Below, in pieces: positions 24,611-35,947 of a DNA stretch of 64,000 bases. A program made the position numbers and the translations under genes. Under the pieces are notes generated by a model. It made no database searches, was not told the DNA's origin, and saw only the letters and a list, made by a program, of their open reading frames with translations. Source of the DNA: Roseococcus microcysteis (GTDB lineage Bacteria; Pseudomonadota; Alphaproteobacteria; Acetobacterales; Acetobacteraceae); contig NZ_CP061718.1 in NCBI RefSeq assembly GCF_014764365.1, positions 992,001 through 1,056,000 of the forward strand, given 5' to 3'. Position 1 is the first letter of the stretch; each line of letters starts with the position of its first letter.

Positions 24611-27115
24611 TCAGCCGCGCAGACCGGACACGGGCGCCTCGCGGTCGGTCGAGAAGCGGATGTCGCAGGCCAGCCCCTCGGGGCGCCACTGGCGCTCGAT
24701 GGTGCCGCCCAGCGTGCCCTCGAAGCTGTGGGTGATGATCTGCGAGCCGAAGCTGACGCGCTCCGGCGGGCCCTCCAGCGGCGGCCCCCCGCTCTCGCGC
24801 CATTGCAGCACCACCTCCTGCCCGCGCAGCGACCAGCGCACTTCCAGCCGGCCTTCGGCCGTGGAGAGCGCGCCATACTTCGCGGCGTTGGTGGCGAGTT
24901 CGTGCAGCGCCATGGAGAGGGGCTGCGCCACATGCGGCCCGACCAGCACCTCCGGACCCTCCAGGGTGACGGGCGCATCCTCCTCGCCCACCCCAAAGGG
25001 TTCCAGCTCGTGGTGCAGCAGGTCGGCCACGCTGGCACCCTTCCAGCGGTGGCGGCCCAGCAGCGCCATGGTGCCGGCCAAGGCGCGGATGCGCGCCTCC
25101 AGCACCTCGACATATTCCTCATGCGTGTCGGCGGTGGTGACGCGCAGCAGGCCCGTGACGACGGCGAGCGCGTTCTTGGCCCGGTGCTCGACCTCATGGG
25201 CCAGCATCTCGCTGTGCGCCTCGGCCTCCTTGCGTTCCGTCACGTCATAGGCGACGCCGATCAGCCGCGCGCCGGGCCCGCCCTCGGGCGGCACGAGGCG
25301 CGCGCGCACGATGACCCAGATGGTCTCGACACCGCCCTCCGCCGTGGGGCGGTTGAGGCGGAACTCGCTGCGCAGCCAGCCGGCGCGGTTGGCCATCGCC
25401 ATCTCGCGGCGCACCCGCATCCGGTCCTCGGGGTGGAGCCGCCGCATCGCCTCCTGCAGGTCGGGCTGGCCCTCGGCGGGGTCGAAACCCCACAGCTCGA
25501 TCATCTTGGGCGACCAGTTGAGGGTGCGGCTGGCGGGGAACCATTCCCAGGTGCCGATGCCCACCGCCTCCTGCGCCAGGCGCAGCCGCGCATCGCTCTC
25601 GGCCAGCGCCATCTGCGTCTCGCGCAACGGCGTCACATCCACATGGGCGCCGCGCAGCACGCGGGGGCGGCCATCGGGGTCGCGCTGGATCTCGCCGCGC
25701 GCCGCGATCCAGCGCACCTCGCCCGCCGGCGTCACGATGCGGTAGCTCTGCGCGTAGTCGGTGATGCCGCTTGTCTCCGACACCGCCTCCAGCAGGGTGG
25801 ATTCCGCCCGATCACGGTCATCGGGGTGCAGACGGCGCACCCAGTCGGCATGCCCTTCCACGGCCGCGCGCGCGGCCAAGCCCTGCAGCGACATGTATTC
25901 AGGCGAGCGCAGGCTGACGCCGGTGGCGAGGTCCACCTCGAAGGTGCCGACCAAACCCAGGCGCGCGGCGCGGTTCAGCCGGTCGGCGTCACGCTCCAGG
26001 TCCCGACCCAGGGCGGCATTGGCGGCGCGCAGGCGCAGCTGGTCCGCGCGCACGCGCAGGCTCAGCCACAGCAGGGCCGCGCTGGCGGGCAGGCCGAAGA
26101 GGATGTAGCCCAACATGGCACGCTGCCAACGGGCCACGATCTCATGCCGCGGGCGCAGCGCCACCGCATGCACGTCGAAGCCTTCGACGGGATAGGCCGC
26201 GAAGAGCGCGGGCGCCCCATCCTGCGTGCGCGAGGAGGTGTAGATGTGCGAATGGCGCCGCCCCGCCGCGATCTCGTGGAAGGGGCTGTCCACGGCGACC
26301 TGGGGCAGCGGCTCCGTCTGGCCCAGGCTGCGGCTCAGAACATGGCCATCGTCGCGCACCAAGGCCAGGCTGTCCGTCGGCGCCTGAAGGCGGCGCATGC
26401 CCTCGGCCAGGGTGTTGGGGTCCACCGACACGCCGATGAGGCCATCGAAGGTCTCGCCCGGGGGGAGGTCATTGCCGGTGTCCTCGCGGCGGCGCGCCAC
26501 GGTGAACAGCAGCGAGCCCTGGATGCGGCCGCTGAACTGGCGGCTGACGAAGATCTGCGGCGCATCCTCGGCGCGCAGGGCCTCGAAATAATCGCGGTCC
26601 GCCATGGAGACGGCCGCCTCCGGCAAGGGCAGGCCCGTGATGAGCAGCGCCCTGCCCTCCCGGCTCACCACATGGCCGAAGGCGGCGTGCGGCAATTCGC
26701 GGATGATGCGGCCGAGTTCGCCCTGCAAGCCCGGCCCCGCGTTGAGGACCTGCTCATCCGTCAGCCCGCGCAGGCGCTCATTGATGCGGCCCGCGCCGAC
26801 GGCATAGCCCGTGAGCGCGCGCGCGCCATATTCCGCGGTGGCCTCGGCCGAGCGGAGCAGTTCCTCGCCCGCCTCGGCCCAGGTGAGGCGCCACATCACC
26901 CACCCGCCGCCGCCCAGCATGCACAAAGGCAGCAGCACGGCCATGAGGGGCAACAGCTGCACGAGGCGCGTGCCACGGGTCTGCGGCGCCCGGCTATTGC
27001 CGCGCAGGGATTCCGGCAGACCGCCCCGGGCATCGCCCCGCGGCCTGGCTGACGGCATGCTGCCGTTTGGCGTGGCCGTGACCCGAAGCTCGGCGGATTT
27101 GGAGGCGTGGGTCAC
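24611..27115 (-). CDS. Cache/PAS sensor histidine kinase, HWE type
   Basis: An 834-residue membrane sensor kinase. Two membrane helices (about residues 52-75 and 328-350) enclose an extracytoplasmic Cache-like sensing domain. Two PAS domains follow (about 385-500 and 508-635), then an HWE/HisKA_2 kinase (640-834) with the phospho-acceptor block HEVEHRAKNALAVV, the N-box HELATNAAKYGAL and the later W-x-E. HWE kinases often feed PhyR and the EcfG general stress response, and an EcfG-like sigma is encoded just downstream. The GTG start at 27115 is not well supported; the ATG at 27058 is an alternative. Confidence 0.9.
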   Translation of the reverse strand: MTHASKSAELRVTATPNGSMPSARPRGDARGGLPESLRGNSRAPQTRGTRLVQLLPLMAVLLPLCMLGGGGWVMWRLTWAEAGEELLRSAEATAEYGARALTGYAVGAGRINERLRGLTDEQVLNAGPGLQGELGRIIRELPHAAFGHVVSREGRALLITGLPLPEAAVSMADRDYFEALRAEDAPQIFVSRQFSGRIQGSLLFTVARRREDTGNDLPPGETFDGLIGVSVDPNTLAEGMRRLQAPTDSLALVRDDGHVLSRSLGQTEPLPQVAVDSPFHEIAAGRRHSHIYTSSRTQDGAPALFAAYPVEGFDVHAVALRPRHEIVARWQRAMLGYILFGLPASAALLWLSLRVRADQLRLRAANAALGRDLERDADRLNRAARLGLVGTFEVDLATGVSLRSPEYMSLQGLAARAAVEGHADWVRRLHPDDRDRAESTLLEAVSETSGITDYAQSYRIVTPAGEVRWIAARGEIQRDPDGRPRVLRGAHVDVTPLRETQMALAESDARLRLAQEAVGIGTWEWFPASRTLNWSPKMIELWGFDPAEGQPDLQEAMRRLHPEDRMRVRREMAMANRAGWLRSEFRLNRPTAEGGVETIWVIVRARLVPPEGGPGARLIGVAYDVTERKEAEAHSEMLAHEVEHRAKNALAVVTGLLRVTTADTHEEYVEVLEARIRALAGTMALLGRHRWKGASVADLLHHELEPFGVGEEDAPVTLEGPEVLVGPHVAQPLSMALHELATNAAKYGALSTAEGRLEVRWSLRGQEVVLQWRESGGPPLEGPPERVSFGSQIITHSFEGTLGGTIERQWRPEGLACDIRFSTDREAPVSGLRG

Positions 27116-27345
27116 GTCGCGCGCCTTCGGCTGTCCAGATGGAAGGCGATGAACTCGGTCTTTCCGAATGATGCGGCAGCCAAGCTACACAGAAACCCCG
27201 CCCGCCGCCACACCTCCGGACCATATTTCAGGCTTGGGCCAGGCAGTTACAGCTAAATAAAAATAACGCACTTCCAGTTGATGGCGCCAGAGTAACAGTC
27301 ATGCCAGATATGCTGGTGTCCCTGCTTCTGAAACGACGCGCCGCT

Positions 27346-28917
27346 TCAGAAGAGTTGCGCCGGCAACCAGGTGGCCAGCGCCGGAAAGACCATGACAAAC
27401 GCGATGGCCAGCAACTGCAACAGCACATAGGGGATGACGCCACGGTAGATATCCCCCGTGCCCACCCCCGCCGGCACCACCCCGCCCAGGTAGAACAGCG
27501 AGAAGCCGAAGGGTGGCGTGAGGAAGCTGGTCTGCAGGTTCAGCGCGATCAGTACCGCGAGCCAGATGGGGTCGATGCCCATGGCCAGCAGCACCGGGCC
27601 CACGATGGGGACCACGATGATGGTGATCTCCACGAAGTCGAGGAAGAAGCCCATCAGGAAGATCAGGACCATCACCGCGACCAGCGCGCCATGCGCGCCG
27701 CCGGGAATGAGGGAGAGCAACTCCTTCACCGTCTCGTCGCCACCCAGGCCCCGGAACACCAGCGAGAAGAGCGTGGCGCCGATCAGGGTCGCGAAGATCA
27801 TGGCCGTGATGGTCATGGTGGAATGCGACACGGCGGACAGCACCCCGCCCCGGAAGGTGCGCCACAGCGCGAGCGCGATGCCCGCGGCCAGGATGACCAC
27901 CAGCACGCCCGCCACGCCGATGGCGATGCGGTCGGACAGCGGGGGTGCGGCACGGCCCAGCCGCATGTCGAAGAAGACGCCCAGAAGCACGAGCCCTACG
28001 GCCGCCAGCCCCGCCAGCCAGATCAGCCAGCCGCGCGGCCCCTTGTGGCGCAACCCCGCCAGCAGCGTGGCGCCGATGGCGCCCACCGAGGCGGCCTCGG
28101 TCGGCGTCGCCACCCCGCCCAGGATGGAGCCCAGCACGGCCACCACCAGAATGATGGGTGGCAGCAGCGCGCGCAGCAGCTGGCCGGTGGTGACGCGCCC
28201 GGCCTCCTCGGGCGCCATGGCCGGGCCCATTTCGGGCCGCCACAGGCAGAGCAGCAATTGGTAGAGGATGTAGAGCCCCACCAGCATCAGCCCGGGGATC
28301 ATGGCGCCGGCAAAGAGCTGCCCCACCGAGACCGTCTGCACCGAGAACAGCCCCTGGGCCAATTGCGCCTGCTGGTAGGCGGCCGAGATGACCTCGCCCA
28401 GGATGACCATGACGGTGGAGGGCGGGATGATCTGCCCCAGCGTCCCCGCCGCGCAGACCGTGCCGCAGGCGAAGCGCTTGTCATAGCCGCGTCGCAGCAT
28501 GGCCGGCAGCGCGATCAGCCCCATGGTGACGACGGTGGCCCCCACGATGCCCGTGGAGGCCGCCAGCAGCGCGCCCACCACCGAGACGCTGATGGCCAGG
28601 CCTCCGCGCACCGTGCCGAAGAGGCGCCCCATGGCCTCCAGCAGCTCCTCCGCGATGCGGGAGCGTTCGAGCATGATGCCCATGAAGACGAACAGCGGGA
28701 TCGCGACCAGCGTCTCCCCCGTCATGGTGCCGAAGATGCGCTGCGCCAGCGCCGCGAGCAGGAAGGTGTCGAAGACGCCGAGCAGGATGCCCGCCGTGCC
28801 GAAGACGATGGCGCAGCCCACCAGCAGGAAGACGACGGGAATGCCGGTGAGGATCAGCCCGCAGAGCGAGGCGAACATGAGCAGGTCCAGCACCTGCCCG
28901 ATGGCGGCGGTGCTCAT
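27346..28917 (-). CDS. TRAP transporter large permease (DctM)
   Basis: A 523-residue DctM-family membrane protein with about 12-14 hydrophobic segments, longer than the usual 430 because of a hydrophilic/hydrophobic insert in the middle, a feature of the TakM-like subgroup. Conserved pieces include PLFVFMGIMLERS and the IPPSTVMVILGE loop. It couples solute uptake to the sodium gradient. Its start overlaps the small-permease stop by four bases. It is last in the run that begins with hutI. Confidence 0.92.
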   Translation of the reverse strand: MSTAAIGQVLDLLMFASLCGLILTGIPVVFLLVGCAIVFGTAGILLGVFDTFLLAALAQRIFGTMTGETLVAIPLFVFMGIMLERSRIAEELLEAMGRLFGTVRGGLAISVSVVGALLAASTGIVGATVVTMGLIALPAMLRRGYDKRFACGTVCAAGTLGQIIPPSTVMVILGEVISAAYQQAQLAQGLFSVQTVSVGQLFAGAMIPGLMLVGLYILYQLLLCLWRPEMGPAMAPEEAGRVTTGQLLRALLPPIILVVAVLGSILGGVATPTEAASVGAIGATLLAGLRHKGPRGWLIWLAGLAAVGLVLLGVFFDMRLGRAAPPLSDRIAIGVAGVLVVILAAGIALALWRTFRGGVLSAVSHSTMTITAMIFATLIGATLFSLVFRGLGGDETVKELLSLIPGGAHGALVAVMVLIFLMGFFLDFVEITIIVVPIVGPVLLAMGIDPIWLAVLIALNLQTSFLTPPFGFSLFYLGGVVPAGVGTGDIYRGVIPYVLLQLLAIAFVMVFPALATWLPAQLF

Positions 28918-29462
28918 GCCTCGCCCTGCCTTTGGCGCTGCGGGAAGTGGGTCGTGGCCGCGCCCGTCAGCACCGCCACGCAGCGGATGCCGATGGAGAC
29001 GGCCTGCAAGCCCAGCAATATCCCCATGGCCGGGATGAGCGATTTCAGCGCGGGCACGAAAGGCACGCCCCCCAGCGCCATGGGCCCCTCATTCTGCATC
29101 CAGGATCGCGCCGCGTAGTCCCAGGAGGCCCAGACCACCAGCGCGCAGAAGGGAAGTGCGGCGACGATCACGCAGGCGAGGTCCACCGCCGCCTGCCGCC
29201 GCACGGACCAGCCGGCGTAGAAGACGTCCACCCGCACATGCTGGTCCACCATCCAGGTGTAGCCCATGACCAGCATGAACAGCGTGGCATGGATGTAGAT
29301 CACGCTCTCCTGCATCCAGACGAAGGAGGAGCCATAGGCGTAGCGCAGCACCACGACGATGAACTGCACCAGCACCACCCCCAGCGCCAACCACTTGACG
29401 CCCTGGGCCAGGAAGCGGCTCAGGGCGTCATGCGCGTCGGCGGCACGCAGCAGGAGGCGCAA
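28914..29462 (-). CDS. TRAP transporter small permease (DctQ)
   Basis: A 182-residue DctQ-type protein with four membrane helices and the usual conserved tryptophan/arginine region (YTWMVDQHVRVDVFY near residues 68-82). It pairs with the large permease encoded immediately downstream; the two genes overlap by four bases. The binding-protein gene ends five bases upstream of its start. Together they form a complete TRAP system. Confidence 0.92.
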   Translation of the reverse strand: MRLLLRAADAHDALSRFLAQGVKWLALGVVLVQFIVVVLRYAYGSSFVWMQESVIYIHATLFMLVMGYTWMVDQHVRVDVFYAGWSVRRQAAVDLACVIVAALPFCALVVWASWDYAARSWMQNEGPMALGGVPFVPALKSLIPAMGILLGLQAVSIGIRCVAVLTGAATTHFPQRQRQGEA

Positions 29463-29467
29463 GCCGC

Positions 29468-30553
29468 TCAGCCCCAGCGAATGGGCAGGGCGCGCGAGTT
29501 GAAGTTCCCCGCGTAGGATTGCAGCATGTAGGCTTGGCTGCGGTTGCGGAACTCCGCGTAGCTGTCGGCGATGCGCTTCACCAGCGGGTCCTGGTGGGCG
29601 CGCAACTCGGCCAGGATTTCGCCCGCGATGTTGCCGAAGGCGATCAGCATGTCGCGCGGCACTTCCTTCACCTGCACGCCATGGCGCGTCACCAGCTCGT
29701 TCAGCGCGATGGGGTGGCGCACGTCGTATTCGCTGGTCGTCTCCTCGTGCAGGGAGAGGGCGCAGAAGCGCACCACGGCCTTCAGGTCATCCGGCAGGGC
29801 GTTCCAGCGCGCCATGTTGATGCCGATCTCCTCGGCGGAGGACGGCTCCTGCACACCCGGGTAGTAGTAGTTCTTGGCCACCTGGTGCAGGCCGAGCGGC
29901 AGGTCCGAGAAGGGGCCGACGAATTCGGCGGCGTCAATCGTGCCCGATTGCAGGGCGGCGAAGATCTGCCCGGCCGGCAGCGACACGACCGAGGCGCCGG
30001 CGCGGCGGAACATCTCGCCACCCAGGCCGGCCGTGCGGTAGCGCAGGCCGCGGAAATCCTCGAGGCTGTTCAACTCGCGGCGGAAGAAGCCCATCCATTG
30101 CGGGCCGCTGTCGCCCACGATGAAGCCCTTCACGCCGAAGCGGGCATACATCTCGTCATACATGGCCTGGCCGCCGCCATGCATCATCCAGCCCTGCCGC
30201 TCATAGGCCGTCATGCCGTAGGGGAAGCTGCCGAAGAAGCCGATGCCGGGGGACTTGGAAATCCAGAAGGAGGGCACGCCGTGGTAGAGATCGGCCGTGC
30301 CGGCCGCCACCGCGTCGAAGGCGCCGGCGGGGGGCACCACCTCGCCCGCGGCGAAGAGGCGCACCGTCAGCCGCCCGCCCGACATCTGGCCGATGCGGTC
30401 GGCGCAGCGCTGCGCGGCCACGCCGGGGCCCGGCAGGTTGCGCGGCCAGATGGTGACCATGCGCCACTCGATCCGGCCCTGGCTGAGGGCGGGGGTGGCC
30501 AAGGTCGCGGCGGTCGCGGCCGCGGCCGAACCGATGATGGTGCGTCTTTGCAT
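29468..30553 (-). CDS. TRAP transporter substrate-binding protein (DctP/TakP-like)
   Basis: A 361-residue periplasmic binding protein with an N-terminal signal (MQRRTIIGSAAAATAATLAT, cleavage near ALSQG) and the DctP fold. The motif YRTAGLGGEMFRRAGAS and the later GTIDAAEFVGPFSD fit the TakP subgroup, which binds 2-oxo acids or similar carboxylates. Gene order after the hut genes and the dioxygenase gene suggests a ligand related to histidine or imidazole carboxylates; this is inferred. Confidence 0.9.
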   Translation of the reverse strand: MQRRTIIGSAAAATAATLATPALSQGRIEWRMVTIWPRNLPGPGVAAQRCADRIGQMSGGRLTVRLFAAGEVVPPAGAFDAVAAGTADLYHGVPSFWISKSPGIGFFGSFPYGMTAYERQGWMMHGGGQAMYDEMYARFGVKGFIVGDSGPQWMGFFRRELNSLEDFRGLRYRTAGLGGEMFRRAGASVVSLPAGQIFAALQSGTIDAAEFVGPFSDLPLGLHQVAKNYYYPGVQEPSSAEEIGINMARWNALPDDLKAVVRFCALSLHEETTSEYDVRHPIALNELVTRHGVQVKEVPRDMLIAFGNIAGEILAELRAHQDPLVKRIADSYAEFRNRSQAYMLQSYAGNFNSRALPIRWG

Positions 30554-30588
30554 CTTCGTCTCTGCCTCTTGTGTTCTTGTGGGTGGTG

Positions 30589-31389
30589 TCAGGTGAAGCG
30601 GGGGAAGTCCGGCCCTTCGAGGGGCGCGCCATCCGCCAGGCGCAGATGCCGCATGGGGGGAGAGCCTCGGCCGCCACGGTCGCGGAACACCGCGTCATCG
30701 CCCACCCAGCGCGCGGAGAAGACGCGCCGCCGCCGCTGCGGCGAGGTGTTGGCCGGTGCGCCATGCATCGTGCGGTAGTGGAAGGCCACCGCGTCACCCG
30801 GCTGCATCTCCCAGCCCAGGATGCGGTGCTTCTCGCGCTCGGCGTCGATGTCGGGCATGTCCTCGCGGTCATCGCCCTCGTAGAGGTCGGTGCCGTCGAA
30901 GCGCTTGGGCTTGAGCGCCTTGGTCCAGAGATGGCTGCCGGCCACGCATTCCAGCGTCACGTCGCGGCCCACGGGGTCGAGGGGAATCCAGAAGCTGACG
31001 CTCTGCTCCGCCTCCACGCAGTAATAGGGCGAATCCTGGTGCCAGGGGGTGACGAGGCTCGTCCCCGGCTCCTTCACCAGCACATGGTCGTGGAAGAAGC
31101 GCGCACCCTGGCTGCCCATGAGTCGGCGCGCGATGGCCGCCCCGGGTCCCTGCTCCACGAAGGCGCGGAATTCCGGGATGCGCTGCCAGTTGCACAAATC
31201 CTGGAAGAAGCGCGCGCTGCCATCCTTGGGCGTGTAGCTGCGCTCATAGGGGCCGGGATGGGCCATCAGCGTCTCGATGCCGGCGCGGAGCGGTTCCACC
31301 CAGTCGGCGAAGGCGCCGCGCAGGAGGATGGCGCCATCCTCGGCGAAGGCCTGAACCTCGGGGTCGGTGGTGGTGGCGGCTTGGTCCAT
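30589..31389 (-). CDS. Phytanoyl-CoA dioxygenase (PhyH) family protein
   Basis: A 266-residue Fe(II)/2-oxoglutarate-dependent dioxygenase. The metal triad is visible as HQD in TPWHQDSPYYC (near residue 117) and a distal His in AFHYRTMHGAP, with an Arg shortly after that would bind 2-oxoglutarate. Bacterial members hydroxylate or demethylate many small molecules, so the family name says little about the substrate. It sits 66 bases after hutU and 36 bases before the TRAP binding protein, suggesting that it converts the imported compound into something the hut enzymes can use. Confidence 0.88.
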   Translation of the reverse strand: MDQAATTTDPEVQAFAEDGAILLRGAFADWVEPLRAGIETLMAHPGPYERSYTPKDGSARFFQDLCNWQRIPEFRAFVEQGPGAAIARRLMGSQGARFFHDHVLVKEPGTSLVTPWHQDSPYYCVEAEQSVSFWIPLDPVGRDVTLECVAGSHLWTKALKPKRFDGTDLYEGDDREDMPDIDAEREKHRILGWEMQPGDAVAFHYRTMHGAPANTSPQRRRRVFSARWVGDDAVFRDRGGRGSPPMRHLRLADGAPLEGPDFPRFT

Positions 31390-31454
31390 GCGGGTCTCTC
31401 CCTGCGCGGCGATGCTGCGGTTGCGCTGTCAGCCTGTAAAGCGGCGCCGCGGCC

Positions 31455-33124
<1,670 letters not shown>

Positions 33125-33128
<4 letters not shown>

Positions 33129-34642
33129 GCGTCGGTGTCCAGCTCGGGCAGGGGGTGGGCGGTGGCGGCGGCGAGCGCGCCGTCCCGCACCAGGGATGTG
33201 GCGGCGGCGATGTCCGGCGCCAGGAAACGGTCCGCCAGCAGCGGCGCGATGCGCGCGCGGATGGCGGCATGGGCGGCTTCCAGCGGCACGGAGCTGGTCA
33301 GCGGGCGCCGATGCTCCAGCGCCTCGGCCGCCGCCAGCGCCTCGATGCCGATGATGGCCGCCGCGTTCTCCGCCATCTCCAGCAGGCGCCAGGCCGCGTG
33401 GGTGGCCATGGACACATGGTCTTCCTGGTTGGCCGAGGTCGGGATGCTGTCCACCGAGGCCGGCGCCGCGCGCTGCTTGTTCTCGGAAGCGAGCGCGGCC
33501 GCCGTCACCTGCGCGATCATCAGCCCCGAATTCAGCCCCGCATCGCGTGCCAGGAAGGCGGGCAGGCCGGACATCACCGGGTCCACCAGCAGGGCGATGC
33601 GGCGTTCGGCCAGGTTGCCGATCTCGGCGAGCACCAGGGCGATCTGGTCGGCGGCGAAGGCCACCGGTTCCGCATGGAAATTCCCGCCGGAGAGGATGGA
33701 CCCATCCTCCATGACCAGCGGGTTGTCGGTGACGGCATTGGCCTCCACCGCCAGGGTGCGCGCGGCGAAGCGCAGCAGGTCCAGCCCCGCGCCCATCACC
33801 TGCGGCTGGCAGCGCAGCGAATACGGGTCCTGCACGCGGTCATCGCCCTCGCGGTGGCTTTCGCGGATGGCGCTGCCCGCCAGCAGCCCGCGCAGCGCGT
33901 GGGCCACGTCGCGCTGGCCCGCATGGCCGCGCAGCGCATGGATGCGCGGGTCGAAGGGCGTGTCGGAGCCGCGCAGCGCGTCCACCGTCAGCGCGCCTGA
34001 AACCAGCGCCGCCTGGAACACCCGATGCGCGGCGAAGAGCCCCGCCAGCGCCAGCGCCGTGGACACCTGCGTGCCATTGATCAGCGCCAGCCCCTCCTTG
34101 GGCCCGAGGGCGACGGGCGAAAGCCCCGCGCCCGCCAGCGCCCGCGTCGCCGGGACATTCGGCAGAACCGCGCCTTCGCCCAGCATCGCCGCCGTCATGT
34201 GCGCCAGCGGCGCCAAATCGCCCGAGGCGCCGACCGACCCCTTGGCCGGGATCAGCGGCAGCACGTCGCGCGCGCGCATGGCCTCGATCTGCGCCACCAC
34301 CTCCCACCGCACGCCCGAGGCGCCGCGCGCCAGGCTCGCGGCCTTCATCGCCATGATCAGCCGCACCACGGGTGCCGGCAGCGGCGCCCCCACGCCGCAG
34401 GCGTGCGACAGAATCAGGTTGCGCTGCAGCGCGGCCAGATCCGCATCGCCGATGCGTACGGAGGCCAGCTTGCCGAAGCCCGTGTTCACGCCATAGGCCG
34501 TCTCGCCCCGCGCGATGACGCCGGCCACCGCGGCCGCGCTGCGCTCCACCGCCGCCCGCGCGCCTTCGTCGAGCGGCGTGGCCGCCCCCTCCAGCACGGC
34601 GCGCCATTGCGCCAGCGTGACCGCGCCCGGAACCAGCGTCAT
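33125..34642 (-). CDS. hutH: Histidine ammonia-lyase
   Basis: A 505-residue histidine ammonia-lyase, which removes ammonia from histidine to give urocanate. The Ala-Ser-Gly triad that forms the MIO cofactor is present in [15 protein letters not shown] near residue 140. The active-site tyrosine region [12 protein letters not shown] occurs near residue 50. The ATG at 34642 overlaps the hutI stop by four bases; the longer frame to 35275 lies inside hutI and is a shadow. Confidence 0.97.
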
Positions 34643-35847
34643 GCCCGCACCCCTCCGTGATAGCGCGCCCAAAGCGGCGAGGGCCCGATCTGCGCCACGA
34701 CCTGCGCCAGGTTCTCCACCGACCACAGCGCCAGGTCGGCGCGCTTGCCCACCTCCAGGCTGCCCGCCTCCGCCTGCATCCCCAGCGCGCGCGCGGCGTG
34801 CAGCGTCATGCCGCGCCACACCTCCTCCACCGTCATGCCGAACAGCACGCAGGCGAGTGTCGCCGAAACGCGCAGCGAGGCGATGGGCGAGGAACCCGGG
34901 TTCAGGTCCGTCGCCACCGCCATCGCGACACCTTCCGCACGGAAGGCGGCGATGGGCGGCTTGCGCGCCTCGTTCAGCATGAGGAAGGCGCCGGGCAGGA
35001 TCACGGCCACCGTGCCCGCCTGCGCCATGGCCGCGGCCCCGGCATTGGAGCAATATTCCAGGTGGTCGGCCGAGAGCGCGCCGAAGCGCGCGGCCAGCGC
35101 GGCACCGCCCGTGTCGCTCAACTGTTCCGCATGGGATTTCACCGGCAGGCCCGCCATGCGCGCCGCGGTGAAGACGCGGGCGCATTCGGCGCCCGTGAAG
35201 GCGATGCCCTCCTGGAAGACATCCACCGCGTCCGCCAGACCCTCGGCCGCCAGGGCGGGGATCATGCGGTCGCACACCAGGTCGAGATAGCCCGCACGCG
35301 TGCCATCCGGCGGCACGGCATGGGCGCCGAGATAGGTGGCGCGCACCGTCACCGCCCGCTGCCCCGCCAGGGCACGCGCCACGCGCAACTGTCGCCGCTC
35401 GGTCTCCTCGTCGAGCCCGTAGCCGGACTTCACCTCGACGGTGGTGACGCCCTCGGCCAGCAGCGCATCCAGCCGCGGCAGGGCGGCGGCCAGCAGCGCC
35501 GCCTCATCCGCCGCGCGGGTGGCGCGCACGGTGGAGGCGATGCCGCCGCCCGAGCGCGCGATCTCGGCATAGCTCTCGCCGGCCAGGCGACGCGCGAATT
35601 CCTCTGAGCGGTCACCCGCGAAGACGAGGTGCGTGTGGCAATCCACGAGGCCGGGCGTGATCCAGCGGCCGTCGCACTCCACCCGCTCGGCCGCGTCGAA
35701 GCGCGGCGCGCCCTCGCGTGGGCCGGCATAGGCGATGCGCCCGTCGCGCACCGCCAGCACGCCATCCTCGACCACGCCGAGGCCCGCGCCCGCCATGGTG
35801 GCCAGCCGCGCGCCCTCGAACAGCAGATCGGTCGGGATGCCCGCCAT
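34639..35847 (-). CDS. hutI: Imidazolonepropionase
   Basis: A 402-residue amidohydrolase-fold enzyme that opens imidazolonepropionate to N-formimidoylglutamate. The metal-binding HxH is in [16 protein letters not shown] (near residue 70), and a second metal histidine lies in KSHAEQLSD. It is first in hutI-hutH-hutU and is divergent from hutF, with a HutC-type operator in the 100-base gap. Confidence 0.96.
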   Translation of the reverse strand: MAGIPTDLLFEGARLATMAGAGLGVVEDGVLAVRDGRIAYAGPREGAPRFDAAERVECDGRWITPGLVDCHTHLVFAGDRSEEFARRLAGESYAEIARSGGGIASTVRATRAADEAALLAAALPRLDALLAEGVTTVEVKSGYGLDEETERRQLRVARALAGQRAVTVRATYLGAHAVPPDGTRAGYLDLVCDRMIPALAAEGLADAVDVFQEGIAFTGAECARVFTAARMAGLPVKSHAEQLSDTGGAALAARFGALSADHLEYCSNAGAAAMAQAGTVAVILPGAFLMLNEARKPPIAAFRAEGVAMAVATDLNPGSSPIASLRVSATLACVLFGMTVEEVWRGMTLHAARALGMQAEAGSLEVGKRADLALWSVENLAQVVAQIGPSPLWARYHGGVRA

Positions 35848-35914
35848 GCGCCAATCCTTACGTTGGTTTCCTTGCGGTGGGTGGACGTGCCGCTATCCTG
35901 CGGCCTGTGCGATA

Positions 35915-35926
35915 ATGTATAGACAT
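35915..35926. promoter_or_regulatory. Probable HutC (GntR) operator between hutI and hutF
   Basis: ATGTATAGACAT is a near-perfect palindrome (only the centre differs) and contains GTATAGAC, which fits the GTMTAKAC core known for HutC/FadR-type GntR regulators. It sits 22 bases before the hutF start in the divergent gap, so it can control hutIHU and hutFC together. A GATAAT hexamer at 35911-35916 overlaps it and may be a -10 box. Confidence 0.7.
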
Positions 35927-35947
35927 AATCTGCTTCGGAGATGGCCG

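Noticed and set aside
24395-27052. An 885-codon plus-strand frame over the HWE kinase
   Set aside because: Antisense shadow of a well-defined kinase; no ribosome-binding site or family resemblance.
27325-27352. Inverted repeat CTTCTGAA/TTCAGAAG at the end of the TRAP large permease
   Set aside because: The 8-bp stem has a 12-base loop, overlaps the stop codon and lacks a T-run on the minus strand, so I do not call it a terminator.
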